DNA of 5,143 nucleotides from an uncultured Clostridia bacterium (lineage in GTDB: Bacteria > Bacillota > Clostridia > Oscillospirales > Ruminococcaceae), in the NCBI GenBank assembly GCA_945835425.1, contig CAMAJC010000157.1, positions 1-5,143 on the forward strand, written 5' to 3'. The notes beneath the pieces were generated by a model. It saw only the letters and a list, made by a program, of their open reading frames with translations, was not told the DNA's origin and made no database searches. Shown piece by piece: positions 1-5,130 of the stretch; position 1 is the first letter of the stretch; each line of letters opens with the position of its first letter. The position numbers and the translations under genes are program-made.

Positions 1-46
1 TTTGTGCAAATTCACGAATTATATAATTGCTACGCATAAGAAACTA

Positions 47-101
47 GATGTTTGCTGATGTTGGTGGCGACCGCAGGTCGCCGCTACAACTACAAATCAT
101 C
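47..101. repeat. Imperfect palindromic intergenic element
   Basis: A 7-bp perfect GC-rich stem (GGCGACC, 66-72, with GGTCGCC, 76-82) encloses the 3-nt loop GCA. It is flanked by further complementary blocks: GTTG (60-63) with CAAC (87-90), and GATGTTTG (47-54) with CAAATCATC (93-101, one bulged T). Together about 19-21 base pairs fold into one long interrupted hairpin. Neither side is followed by a T-run, so it does not look like a rho-independent terminator. It resembles the short palindromic extragenic repeats (REP/MITE-like) common in Clostridia, but no second copy lies in this window, so repeat status is inferred. Confidence 0.6.
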
Positions 102-126
102 AATATATAACTTTATCGACAGTCTG

Positions 127-175
127 CAGCGCTGTAAGGCGCCTTTTCACGGCTGAAAAACTAAAAAATCACAGC
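127..175 (-). other. Cluster of inverted repeats, possible structured RNA
   Basis: Three palindromes sit side by side: CAGCGCTG (127-134), AAGGCGCCTT (136-145) and the hairpin TTTTCA-CGGC-TGAAAA (144-159). In addition 131-137 pairs with 169-175. That outer stem is seven pairs when read on the minus strand (GCUGUGA with UUACAGC, one G-U wobble), but contains an A-C mismatch on the plus strand. This hints that a leftward RNA is the folded form. No gene or known riboswitch class is recognised here. The rest of positions 1-269 shows only AT-rich sequence, including the 12-bp palindrome AATTATATAATT at 17-28. Confidence 0.35.
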
Positions 176-185
176 TTATACAGGT

Positions 186-213
186 ATCATAGCACAAACG
201 CAGACAGTGAAAA
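186..213 (-). promoter_or_regulatory. Possible weak leftward promoter
   Basis: On the minus strand TTTTCA (208-213, four of six matches to TTGACA) is followed after 16 nt by TATGAT (186-191, five of six matches to TATAAT). Transcription would start near 179 and run leftward through the inverted repeats and out of the window. The spacing is acceptable and the -10 is good, but the sequence is AT-rich and chance matches are likely. Confidence 0.25.
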
Positions 214-269
214 AGCTGAATTTGTTAATTTTATCGTTCTTTCAGAGTATTTTTGCAGAAAAACCGGTT

Positions 270-1028
270 TCAGCCCACTTTTTCCGCAGACTGCAGCAGA
301 AGGTCCGCCTCTTCCCCGGTCTCCGCCGATACCGCCGCGATAATCCGGCTGCGCACCATCTCCGACAGCTCGGCGGTCTTCATCCGCCGGTAGTCCTCGT
401 AGGCGATCGGCTTCAAAAACCGCACCTTGACTTCTATCCGCTTCAGGCCGAAGGAGCCGCCGAAAGGTTTCCAGCTGTCCACCAGCGCCACCGGCACAAT
501 CGCCGCGTGGGCATAGGACGCGCCCTTAAACGCGCCCGGCTTGAAATCGCCGACCCGGTTGTGGTTGTCGGTGTAGCCGCCCTCCGGGAAGATAAGGATG
601 CGCTGGCCCTCCTCGACCTGCTTTGCCATCTGGCGGATCGCGTCGCGGGATTGGCGCATGTTGCCACGGTCGATACGGATTCCATCGGTCAGGTCGACAA
701 ACTGGCTGACCAGCACCGTTTTTGCGGTCTCGTGGTCGATGACGATGCCGCAGGGCGCATCGTGGGCGTCGATAATGGCGAGGGCGTCCAGCTTGCCCTG
801 ATGGTTGCTGACCAGCAGGTACCCGTCCTTTTCGGGCAGGTTCTCCGTTCCGCGCACATCCAGCCGAATCCGCCCGAAACGGATGATATAGCGGGCAATA
901 AACCGGTTGATGCTGTAGCGGTATTCCATCGAAAACCGCTCCTTATGCCGGCAGACATATTCCATGAGCGCCAGAAAAATCAGTTCCAAAATAATATTGC
1001 ATAAAATAATATAGTAAAATCGTACCAT
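270..1028 (-). CDS. plsC: 1-acyl-sn-glycerol-3-phosphate acyltransferase (PlsC)
   Basis: Transfers an acyl chain to the sn-2 position of lysophosphatidic acid to give phosphatidic acid, the second acylation of phospholipid synthesis, at the cytoplasmic membrane face. The 252-residue protein shows the family blocks in order: block I NHQGKLD with the HX4D catalytic pair H76/D81, block II-like RIDRGN (118-123), block III FPEGG (147-151) for glycerol-phosphate binding, and block IV IVPVAL (177-182). A hydrophobic stretch at about residues 3-22 is a likely membrane segment. The start at 1028 has a poor ribosome site, whereas Met34 (929) has AAGGAG nine bases upstream. I keep 1028 because the segment CRHKERFSMEYRY resembles the KHPEKYSEEERY-like stretch I recall upstream of the core in clostridial PlsC proteins, so it is probably coding. 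A consensus promoter lies about 60 nt upstream. No clear terminator follows the stop. Confidence 0.93.
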   Translation of the reverse strand: MVRFYYIILCNIILELIFLALMEYVCRHKERFSMEYRYSINRFIARYIIRFGRIRLDVRGTENLPEKDGYLLVSNHQGKLDALAIIDAHDAPCGIVIDHETAKTVLVSQFVDLTDGIRIDRGNMRQSRDAIRQMAKQVEEGQRILIFPEGGYTDNHNRVGDFKPGAFKGASYAHAAIVPVALVDSWKPFGGSFGLKRIEVKVRFLKPIAYEDYRRMKTAELSEMVRSRIIAAVSAETGEEADLLLQSAEKVG

Positions 1029-1084
1029 CCTGTTTTGTTTCCTATCTTTCCTGTATATTTGTCATTCATGAGACATACATAATT

Positions 1085-1113
1085 ATTATAACGTTTTGTG
1101 AATTTTTTGTCAA
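1085..1113 (-). promoter_or_regulatory. Consensus sigma-A promoter for plsC
   Basis: On the minus strand a perfect -35 TTGACA (1108-1113) and a perfect -10 TATAAT (1085-1090) are separated by exactly 17 nt. The expected start near 1078 gives a leader of about 50 nt to the plsC start at 1028. It lies in the AT-rich 118-nt spacer between plsC and the small gene upstream, so plsC has its own strong promoter even if some transcripts read through from that gene. No operator is obvious. Confidence 0.85.
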
Positions 1114-1146
1114 GTTTTATCGTTTTTTGTTTTTGAAAATTCTTCC

Positions 1147-1332
1147 TTATTCCTCCAACTGCGGACATGACTGCGTACAGCCGCAGGCAGACTGAGCGAC
1201 GGCGATGGTCGCCAGAGTGTCGCCCAGCTGGGTAAAAACCGCCGCCATCAGCTCGATCTGCTCCTGCGTCGCGTTTTTGGCGAGGGCGTTGGCGGCGGCG
1301 GTGACAAAGGCGGTGAGCTGGCATCCGTTCAT
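1147..1332 (-). CDS. Small Cys-tailed protein, DUF6774-like
   Basis: A 61-residue protein of unknown function. From memory its core (CQLTAFVTAAANALA then VFTQLGDTLATIA) resembles the DUF6774 family of short clostridial proteins; I cannot check this here. It looks like two amphipathic helices (about residues 5-19 and 23-46) followed by a tail with C50, C52 and C56 in a CxCx3C pattern, plus C4 near the N-terminus. That could bind metal or form disulfides, which is inference. There is no signal peptide or membrane segment. I start at 1332: AAAGGGG lies about nine bases upstream, whereas an in-frame ATG at 1365 has no ribosome site and falls at or before the predicted transcription start. It has its own promoter, lies between trmO and plsC on the same strand, and has no obvious terminator after it, so readthrough into plsC is possible. 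Confidence 0.75.
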   Translation of the reverse strand: MNGCQLTAFVTAAANALAKNATQEQIELMAAVFTQLGDTLATIAVAQSACGCTQSCPQLEE

Positions 1333-1366
1333 CGGATCATCCCCTTTCCGCGGATTTTTCACCATC

Positions 1367-1396
1367 AGTATATGAAACAGCGCGCGGACAGGTGAA
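1367..1396 (-). promoter_or_regulatory. Promoter of the small Cys-tailed gene
   Basis: On the minus strand TTCACC (1391-1396, four of six) and TATACT (1367-1372, five of six) are separated by 18 nt. Start of transcription is expected near 1360, about 27 nt before the ATG at 1332. The -35 overlaps the U-tract of the terminator of the upstream operon, so the two signals are packed together. Confidence 0.5.
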
Positions 1397-1431
1397 AAGC
1401 CCTTCCGCCGGTTTGGAACAGCAGAAGGGCT
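1395..1431 (-). terminator. Rho-independent terminator after trmO
   Basis: Read on the minus strand, bases 1431-1419 pair with 1410-1398 in a continuous 13-bp stem with two G-U wobbles and an 8-nt loop, followed by a short U-tract (1398-1395, then C). It starts 6 nt after the trmO stop codon. On the plus strand the wobbles become mismatches and no T-run follows, so the orientation is clear. It ends the three-gene operon 4023-1438. Confidence 0.85.
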
Positions 1432-1437
1432 ATTGTC

Positions 1438-2118
1438 TCAAATAATGTCCAGTATAGTCAGTTTGTCGCCGTCAACCTTAAACTTCACTTCTTTTCCGGC
1501 AAAGGCCATGCCGTAGACCCGCTCCGGGTCATGTTGGTAGGAAGGTCGCGGGTCATGGGCCAGAATCCCCAGCAGGGCTTCCCATTTATCCGCCGGGAGC
1601 TGCCCGGTAAGCTCCGCCGGGTACTCGACCTGTAAGCTCCGCTCCCGCACCGGGTCGGAAAAACCGCCGACAGCGTCCGGGTGACTATCGGTAAAGGGCA
1701 GATAGGGCTTGATATCATAAATCGGCGTTCCGTCCATCAGGTCGGCGCCTGCCACCAGCAGGACGCTCCCCTCTTTTTCCGTCTCTTCAATGCCCACCAG
1801 CTTCACCGACGACAGGCCGATCGGGTTCGGACGGAAGGGTGAACGGGTCGCGAATACCCCCTTCCGTATGTTGCCGCCGAGCCGCGGAGGCCGGACGGTC
1901 GGCGACCAGTCCTTCCGCACCGCTTCGGAAAACTGCCAGATGAGCCAGAGGTGGCTGTAGCCATCGATGCCGCGCAGGGCGTCGGGGTTGCGGTACTCCG
2001 GTTCAAATACGATGCGGGAAACAAGGTTTTCGACAATCCCGCTCTGCCGGGGAATCCCGAACTTGGTCGGGAAATCCGAGCGGATGCGGGCGATAATTTT
2101 TATCACGGTTTCTTCCAT
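1438..2118 (-). CDS. trmO: tRNA (N6-threonylcarbamoyladenosine(37)-N6)-methyltransferase TrmO
   Basis: SAM-dependent enzyme that methylates t6A37 to m6t6A37 in threonine tRNAs, tuning decoding of ACC codons; formerly YaeB/TsaA/VirR. At 226 residues it is close to the roughly 235 of the E. coli enzyme. Characteristic segments appear in order: FGIPRQSG (20-27), GYSHLWLIW (53-61), VRPPRLGG (75-82), the SAM-site region GVFATRSPFRPNPIGLS (87-103), LMDGTPIYDIKPYLP (127-141), and the C-terminal DPRPSYQHDPERVYGM (189-204). The protein appears complete, including the C-terminal domain. The start at 2118 is supported by GGAGG (2124-2128) five bases upstream, only 11 nt after the stop of the upstream gene. 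It is the last gene of a three-gene leftward operon and is followed directly by a terminator. Confidence 0.96.
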   Translation of the reverse strand: MEETVIKIIARIRSDFPTKFGIPRQSGIVENLVSRIVFEPEYRNPDALRGIDGYSHLWLIWQFSEAVRKDWSPTVRPPRLGGNIRKGVFATRSPFRPNPIGLSSVKLVGIEETEKEGSVLLVAGADLMDGTPIYDIKPYLPFTDSHPDAVGGFSDPVRERSLQVEYPAELTGQLPADKWEALLGILAHDPRPSYQHDPERVYGMAFAGKEVKFKVDGDKLTILDII

Positions 2119-2129
2119 ATTATCCTCCG

Positions 2130-2774
2130 TCAGGCAAGGGAAAAGCTTTCCGCCAGAAAACGGCGCAGGCGTTCATTGGCCAGCCGTTTCTTTGCGGTCA
2201 CTTCCGGGTCTTCCGCGCGGTCTGTCCAGGTCGGCTCCTCAACAAAATAGCGCCCTGTATGGACATCGACCGACAGGCTGTCCAGCGGCCAGCCGGGATG
2301 CCGGTCGGGGTGCGGCTGCGCCACCAGACGGAAAGCAAAAAGGTCCTGGGTCTCCTCGTCGTCCGCGTAACTGAACATTTCTCCCCTGCGGAAAACGCAG
2401 TAGGCGCTGCAGTAGCTGGCCATACATGCTCCGCCGAACGACCGGGCCAGAGCGCTGTAATGGGCGATCATCTCGTCATCATCCATCGGGTGTCCGTCCG
2501 GCGCACGGCGGACAAAGAGTCCCGGCTGCCGCGGGTCATCCACCGGCAGCGCACGGAGATAAAGCCCGGAGTCGTTTGTAAGCACATGATCAAAATAACG
2601 CCCGTACCAGGCGGCCTTGCGCATGGCGTTTTCCGCCGGGGTCATGCCGTCCTCATCGGGAATTTTGTCGATGCCGAGATCGCGCAGGGTGAGAAAATGC
2701 ACGTCATACCCTGCCAGCAGCTGGGCAAACCATTCTGCTTTGGACGGGTTGGTCGTACCGAGCAGGATGTCCAT
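2130..2774 (-). CDS. Divergent Ham1/RdgB-family non-canonical purine NTP pyrophosphatase
   Basis: Family members hydrolyse ITP, dITP and XTP to monophosphates, keeping deaminated purines out of nucleic acids. The N-terminal half of this 214-residue protein matches the family: phosphate-binding TTNPSK (7-12), PDEDGMTPAENAMRKA (39-54) with E41 and K53 at the E. coli RdgB positions, and NDSG (67-70) in which D68 matches the catalytic Asp69 of RdgB. The usual ADDSG is TNDSG here. The C-terminal half departs from the family: the GFGYDPxF block is replaced by GWPLDSLSVD (161-170), and the SHR purine-recognition motif is not visible. Substrate choice may therefore differ. The start at 2774 is supported by AAAGGAG (2782-2788) seven bases upstream. 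It is the middle gene of the operon, 25 nt after the flavoprotein gene and 11 nt before trmO. Confidence 0.85.
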   Translation of the reverse strand: MDILLGTTNPSKAEWFAQLLAGYDVHFLTLRDLGIDKIPDEDGMTPAENAMRKAAWYGRYFDHVLTNDSGLYLRALPVDDPRQPGLFVRRAPDGHPMDDDEMIAHYSALARSFGGACMASYCSAYCVFRRGEMFSYADDEETQDLFAFRLVAQPHPDRHPGWPLDSLSVDVHTGRYFVEEPTWTDRAEDPEVTAKKRLANERLRRFLAESFSLA

Positions 2775-2799
2775 AAAGGCGCTCCTTTCTTATGAGATA

Positions 2800-4023
2800 T
2801 CAGCAGCTTTCGGCGGCCACATAAGCAGTCGAAAAGGCGATCTGCAGGTTAAAGCCGCCTGTATAGCCATCAACGTCGAGAATTTCACCGGCAAAATAAA
2901 GGCCGGGACAGATTTTCGACTGCATCGTCTTCGGGTCGACTTCCTTTATATTTACGCCGCCGCGGGTGACGATCGCTTCTTCCACCGGACGGAAACCGGT
3001 CGGGGTCAGGGTAAAGTTCTTGATGACCAAAAGCAGCGCCTGCCGCTGTTCGCGGGTCAGGTCGCGCACCTTTGCGGCAAAGGGAATCTCCGCCCGGCGC
3101 AGCACCACCGGGATCATCTTCCGCGGCAGCAGTGCGCCGAGGGAATTGATGATATCGCGGTTTAGATTCTCCGAGAAATCCCGCAGCAGCCGCTTGTCCA
3201 GCTGCTCATCCGAAAGACCGGGTTTGAGGTCGATGATCATTTTGTACTTCTTTTGGCCAAGGGCGCGGATGTGGGCCGAGGAAGAGAGCACCAGCGGACC
3301 GCTGACGCCGAAATGGGTAAACAGCATCTCACCAAGCTCCGAGAAGATTTCCTTCCCGTTTTCCTCCACCCGCAGGGTCACGTTGCGCAGCGAAAGCCCC
3401 ATCATATCCCGCGGGTCTTTCTCCGCCGTCAGCACCGGAATCAGCGACGCGGACGGCGGAACGATCGTGTGGCCTGCCTGCTGCGCCAGCTTATAGCCGT
3501 TGCCGTCGGAGCCGGTCGTCGGATAGGACGCGCCGCCGCAGCAGAGCAGCACGGCGCCTGCCCGGTACTCTTTCCCGTCTTCACAGAGAACACCGACAGC
3601 CGAACCGTCCTCGATGAGCAGCTTAACCGCCATTCCCGTTTCCAGCCGGACGCCCGCTTTTTTCATCTCATGCATCAGCGCAGCCCGGATATCCGCCGCC
3701 TTGTCCGAAACCGGGAAAACGCGGTTGCCCCGCTCGGTTTTCAGCGGCACGCCTGCCGATTCAAAAAAGGCCATCGTGTCCGTGCTGTCAAACCGCGAAA
3801 AGGCGGAATAGAGAAAGCGCGGATTGGAGGGGATATTCTGCATCAGCGTCTGGGTGTCGCAGTTATTGGTGACATTGCAGCGGCCTTTGCCGGTGATCAG
3901 GAGCTTGCGGCCGGTCTTTTCGCCCCGTTCCAGCAGCAGTACCGATTTCCCCAGCCGTCCTGCCTGGACAGCCGCCATCATGCCGGCAGCACCGCCGCCG
4001 ACTATTATCAAATCAATTTTCAT
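2800..4023 (-). CDS. BaiN/RdsA (HI0933) family NAD(P)/FAD-dependent oxidoreductase
   Basis: A 407-residue soluble flavoprotein with a Rossmann FAD-binding start, GGGAAG (9-14), and the acidic E32 ending the second strand. It has the family signature GRKLLITGKGRCNVTN (38-53), a second dinucleotide segment CCGGASYPTTGSDGNGY (161-177), the mid-domain LFTHFGVSGP (234-243) and the C-terminal GEILDVDGYTGGFNLQ (379-394) that closes the FAD site. Relatives include E. coli YhiN, reported as the 23S rRNA dihydrouridine synthase RdsA, and BaiN of Clostridium scindens, linked to bile-acid dehydroxylation. No other bai genes are nearby, while a tRNA-modifying gene is, so an rRNA role seems likelier; this is inference. 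I start at 4023, where AGGTGGG lies about six bases upstream and the FAD strand begins at once. An in-frame start at 4074 would add 17 residues without support. First gene of the operon. Confidence 0.94.
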   Translation of the reverse strand: MKIDLIIVGGGAAGMMAAVQAGRLGKSVLLLERGEKTGRKLLITGKGRCNVTNNCDTQTLMQNIPSNPRFLYSAFSRFDSTDTMAFFESAGVPLKTERGNRVFPVSDKAADIRAALMHEMKKAGVRLETGMAVKLLIEDGSAVGVLCEDGKEYRAGAVLLCCGGASYPTTGSDGNGYKLAQQAGHTIVPPSASLIPVLTAEKDPRDMMGLSLRNVTLRVEENGKEIFSELGEMLFTHFGVSGPLVLSSSAHIRALGQKKYKMIIDLKPGLSDEQLDKRLLRDFSENLNRDIINSLGALLPRKMIPVVLRRAEIPFAAKVRDLTREQRQALLLVIKNFTLTPTGFRPVEEAIVTRGGVNIKEVDPKTMQSKICPGLYFAGEILDVDGYTGGFNLQIAFSTAYVAAESC

Positions 4024-4064
4024 GATATCCCACCTCTGTATAAGCTGTAGAATACGGATATGTG

Positions 4065-4093
4065 TGTATAACAAAACAACATGAAAGTAAGAA
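4065..4093 (-). promoter_or_regulatory. Possible promoter of the flavoprotein-Ham1-trmO operon
   Basis: On the minus strand TATACA (4065-4070) matches the -10 at four of six positions, with a weak TTCTTA (4088-4093) 17 nt upstream. An alternative -35, TTGTTC (4091-4096), would leave a 20-nt spacer. Start near 4058 gives a leader of about 35 nt. Some promoter must lie in this divergent spacer; this exact placement is uncertain. Confidence 0.3.
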
Positions 4094-4121
4094 CAATTAT
4101 CCTGAGACGAGCAAATATATA

Positions 4122-4150
4122 TTGCTTTTCTCCTTCAGTTCCTGTATAAT
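4122..4150 (+). promoter_or_regulatory. Promoter of the MBL-fold hydrolase gene
   Basis: TTGCTT (4122-4127) and a perfect -10 TATAAT (4145-4150) are spaced by 17 nt. The start near 4157 gives a leader of about 50 nt to the ATG at 4208. An imperfect dyad with GCAA (4111-4114) and TTGC (4122-4125) arms overlaps the -35 and might be a regulator site, though this is weak. Confidence 0.7.
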
Positions 4151-4207
4151 TAGGGTATCCTTAACGGAAATGTGCCCCGTACAGGCAAAAAAACTGGAGG
4201 TATTCAC

Positions 4208-5047
4208 ATGAGACACAACCCTTACAGAGCCAGAAAGATTTTTCCGAACACCTGGATCGTTGATATCGGCGCCGTATGCTGCTGCTATCTGCTGGTCGGC
4301 GAGGAAAAAGCCCTTGTTATCGACACCGGTATGAATCCCGCTAACCTGCGCCAGTTTCTGGAGACCATCACCGATAAACCGATGATGGCTACCAACACCC
4401 ATGGCCACTGCGACCATACCCTCTGCAACGGTTTCTTTGACGAAGTTTATATGCATCCCGAAGCAATTGTAGATTTTGAAAACGGTATTGCAGACACCAA
4501 AGCACGCTTTCCGGACGTTCCCGTTGATTATAAGCCTGTCCCTGTACGCGAAGGCCATGTATTCGACCTGGGCGGCCGCCATATTGAAGTGTTTGAAACC
4601 CCCTGCCACAGCCCCGGCGACCTGATGTTCATCGACCGCGAAAACCGTCTGCTGTTCACCGGTGACAACCTTGAAGTCGGTCAGGTCCTCATCTTCTACG
4701 GCAACGAAAAAGTAGGCGCCACCGTAAAAGATCATCTGAACATTATGAAAAAGATGGAAGGCCATTATGATGAATTCGACTTCATCTGCCCTGCGCACAA
4801 CGGCGCTCCCATCGACAAGAGCGTACTGAAGGACTTCATCGAAAACGATGAACGCATCCTTTCCGGCATTGAAGGCACCGCAGAGGTCTCTTCTCCTTCC
4901 TTCGACGCAGAACGCTTTGTCTCCAACCCGGAAAAGAGAGCTTTCCTCCGCTGCTCCGAGTGGAAGGGCACCTGGCTTGTATACGATGTCCGCCGCGTAA
5001 CTGAAAGCGAAAAACTCTATCACATTGGCGTCGACGGTGATTTATAA
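4208..5047 (+). CDS. Metallo-beta-lactamase-fold hydrolase
   Basis: A 279-residue cytoplasmic hydrolase of the MBL superfamily with unknown substrate. All metal-binding positions of a two-metal site are visible: HGHCDH (H65, H67, D69, H70), H134 in TPCHSPGD, bridging D153 in TGDNL, and H197 in CPAHNG. The layout resembles glyoxalase II-like and general MBL-fold proteins rather than true beta-lactamases: there is no signal peptide, and about 80 residues follow the last ligand as a C-terminal extension. An unusual run of three cysteines (24-26) lies in the first beta-strand region. The start at 4208 has GGAGG seven to eight bases upstream; an in-frame ATG at 4172 lacks such a site. It is transcribed alone and divergently from the flavoprotein operon, under its own promoter. 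Its third codon positions look less GC-rich than those of the leftward genes, perhaps reflecting higher expression; I did not compute this. Confidence 0.93.
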   Translation: MRHNPYRARKIFPNTWIVDIGAVCCCYLLVGEEKALVIDTGMNPANLRQFLETITDKPMMATNTHGHCDHTLCNGFFDEVYMHPEAIVDFENGIADTKARFPDVPVDYKPVPVREGHVFDLGGRHIEVFETPCHSPGDLMFIDRENRLLFTGDNLEVGQVLIFYGNEKVGATVKDHLNIMKKMEGHYDEFDFICPAHNGAPIDKSVLKDFIENDERILSGIEGTAEVSSPSFDAERFVSNPEKRAFLRCSEWKGTWLVYDVRRVTESEKLYHIGVDGDL

Positions 5048-5051
5048 TCTG

Positions 5052-5083
5052 AAAAAACGCCGCGCATCCAAAAGGGTGTGCGG
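5052..5083. terminator. Terminator-like hairpin after the MBL-fold gene
   Basis: CCGCGCATCC (5060-5069) pairs with GGGTGTGCGG (5074-5083) around an AAAA loop: ten pairs including two G-U wobbles when read as plus-strand RNA. It begins 12 nt after the MBL stop codon. A run of six A (5052-5057) precedes it, so the U-tract would follow the hairpin only on the minus strand, where the wobbles become mismatches. It may end the MBL transcript, a leftward transcript from outside the window, or both. Confidence 0.6.
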
Positions 5084-5094
5084 TCAGGTTGTCG

Positions 5095-5130
5095 AAAAAC
5101 TCACGTTTTATGCTTTCATGAAGCGTGAGT
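5095..5130. terminator. Second terminator-like hairpin at the right edge
   Basis: Bases 5099-5112 pair with 5117-5130 in a 14-bp stem around a CTTT loop; the outer seven pairs (ACTCACG with CGTGAGT) are perfect and two inner pairs are G-U on the plus strand. Five A (5095-5099) precede it, giving a short U-tract only for leftward transcripts. It lies 15 nt from the previous hairpin. It could also be the edge of an element that continues beyond the window. Confidence 0.5.

Noticed and set aside
261..270. Palindrome AAACCGGTTT at the plsC stop as a terminator
   Set aside because: The stem would be three A-T pairs closing a CCGG loop, too weak even though several T follow on the minus strand.
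207..1004. 265-codon rightward open frame starting with GTG
   Set aside because: It lies antisense to plsC, whose catalytic motifs are intact. Its translation is rich in H, R and D with no recognisable domain, as expected for a shadow of a GC-rich gene.
980..1324. 114-codon leftward frame spanning the small gene and the plsC promoter
   Set aside because: It overlaps the better supported 61-residue gene in another frame and runs through an AT-rich spacer with a consensus promoter; its composition is biased and no family is recognised.
2259..2795. 178-codon rightward open frame opposite the Ham1-family gene
   Set aside because: It is antisense to a gene with recognisable family motifs and tight operon spacing, and it has no known domain.
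2800..4023. Part of a bile-acid 7-dehydroxylation (bai) cluster
   Set aside because: Only the family name suggests it. None of the other bai genes is in the window, and the operon partners are RNA and nucleotide enzymes.
3253..4050. 265-codon rightward open frame opposite the flavoprotein gene
   Set aside because: The opposite strand encodes a complete BaiN/RdsA-family protein; this frame shows no domain and no convincing ribosome site.
4097..5023. 308-codon leftward open frame opposite the MBL-fold gene
   Set aside because: The plus-strand frame carries every MBL metal ligand and has a ribosome site and promoter. The antisense product matches no family I recognise.
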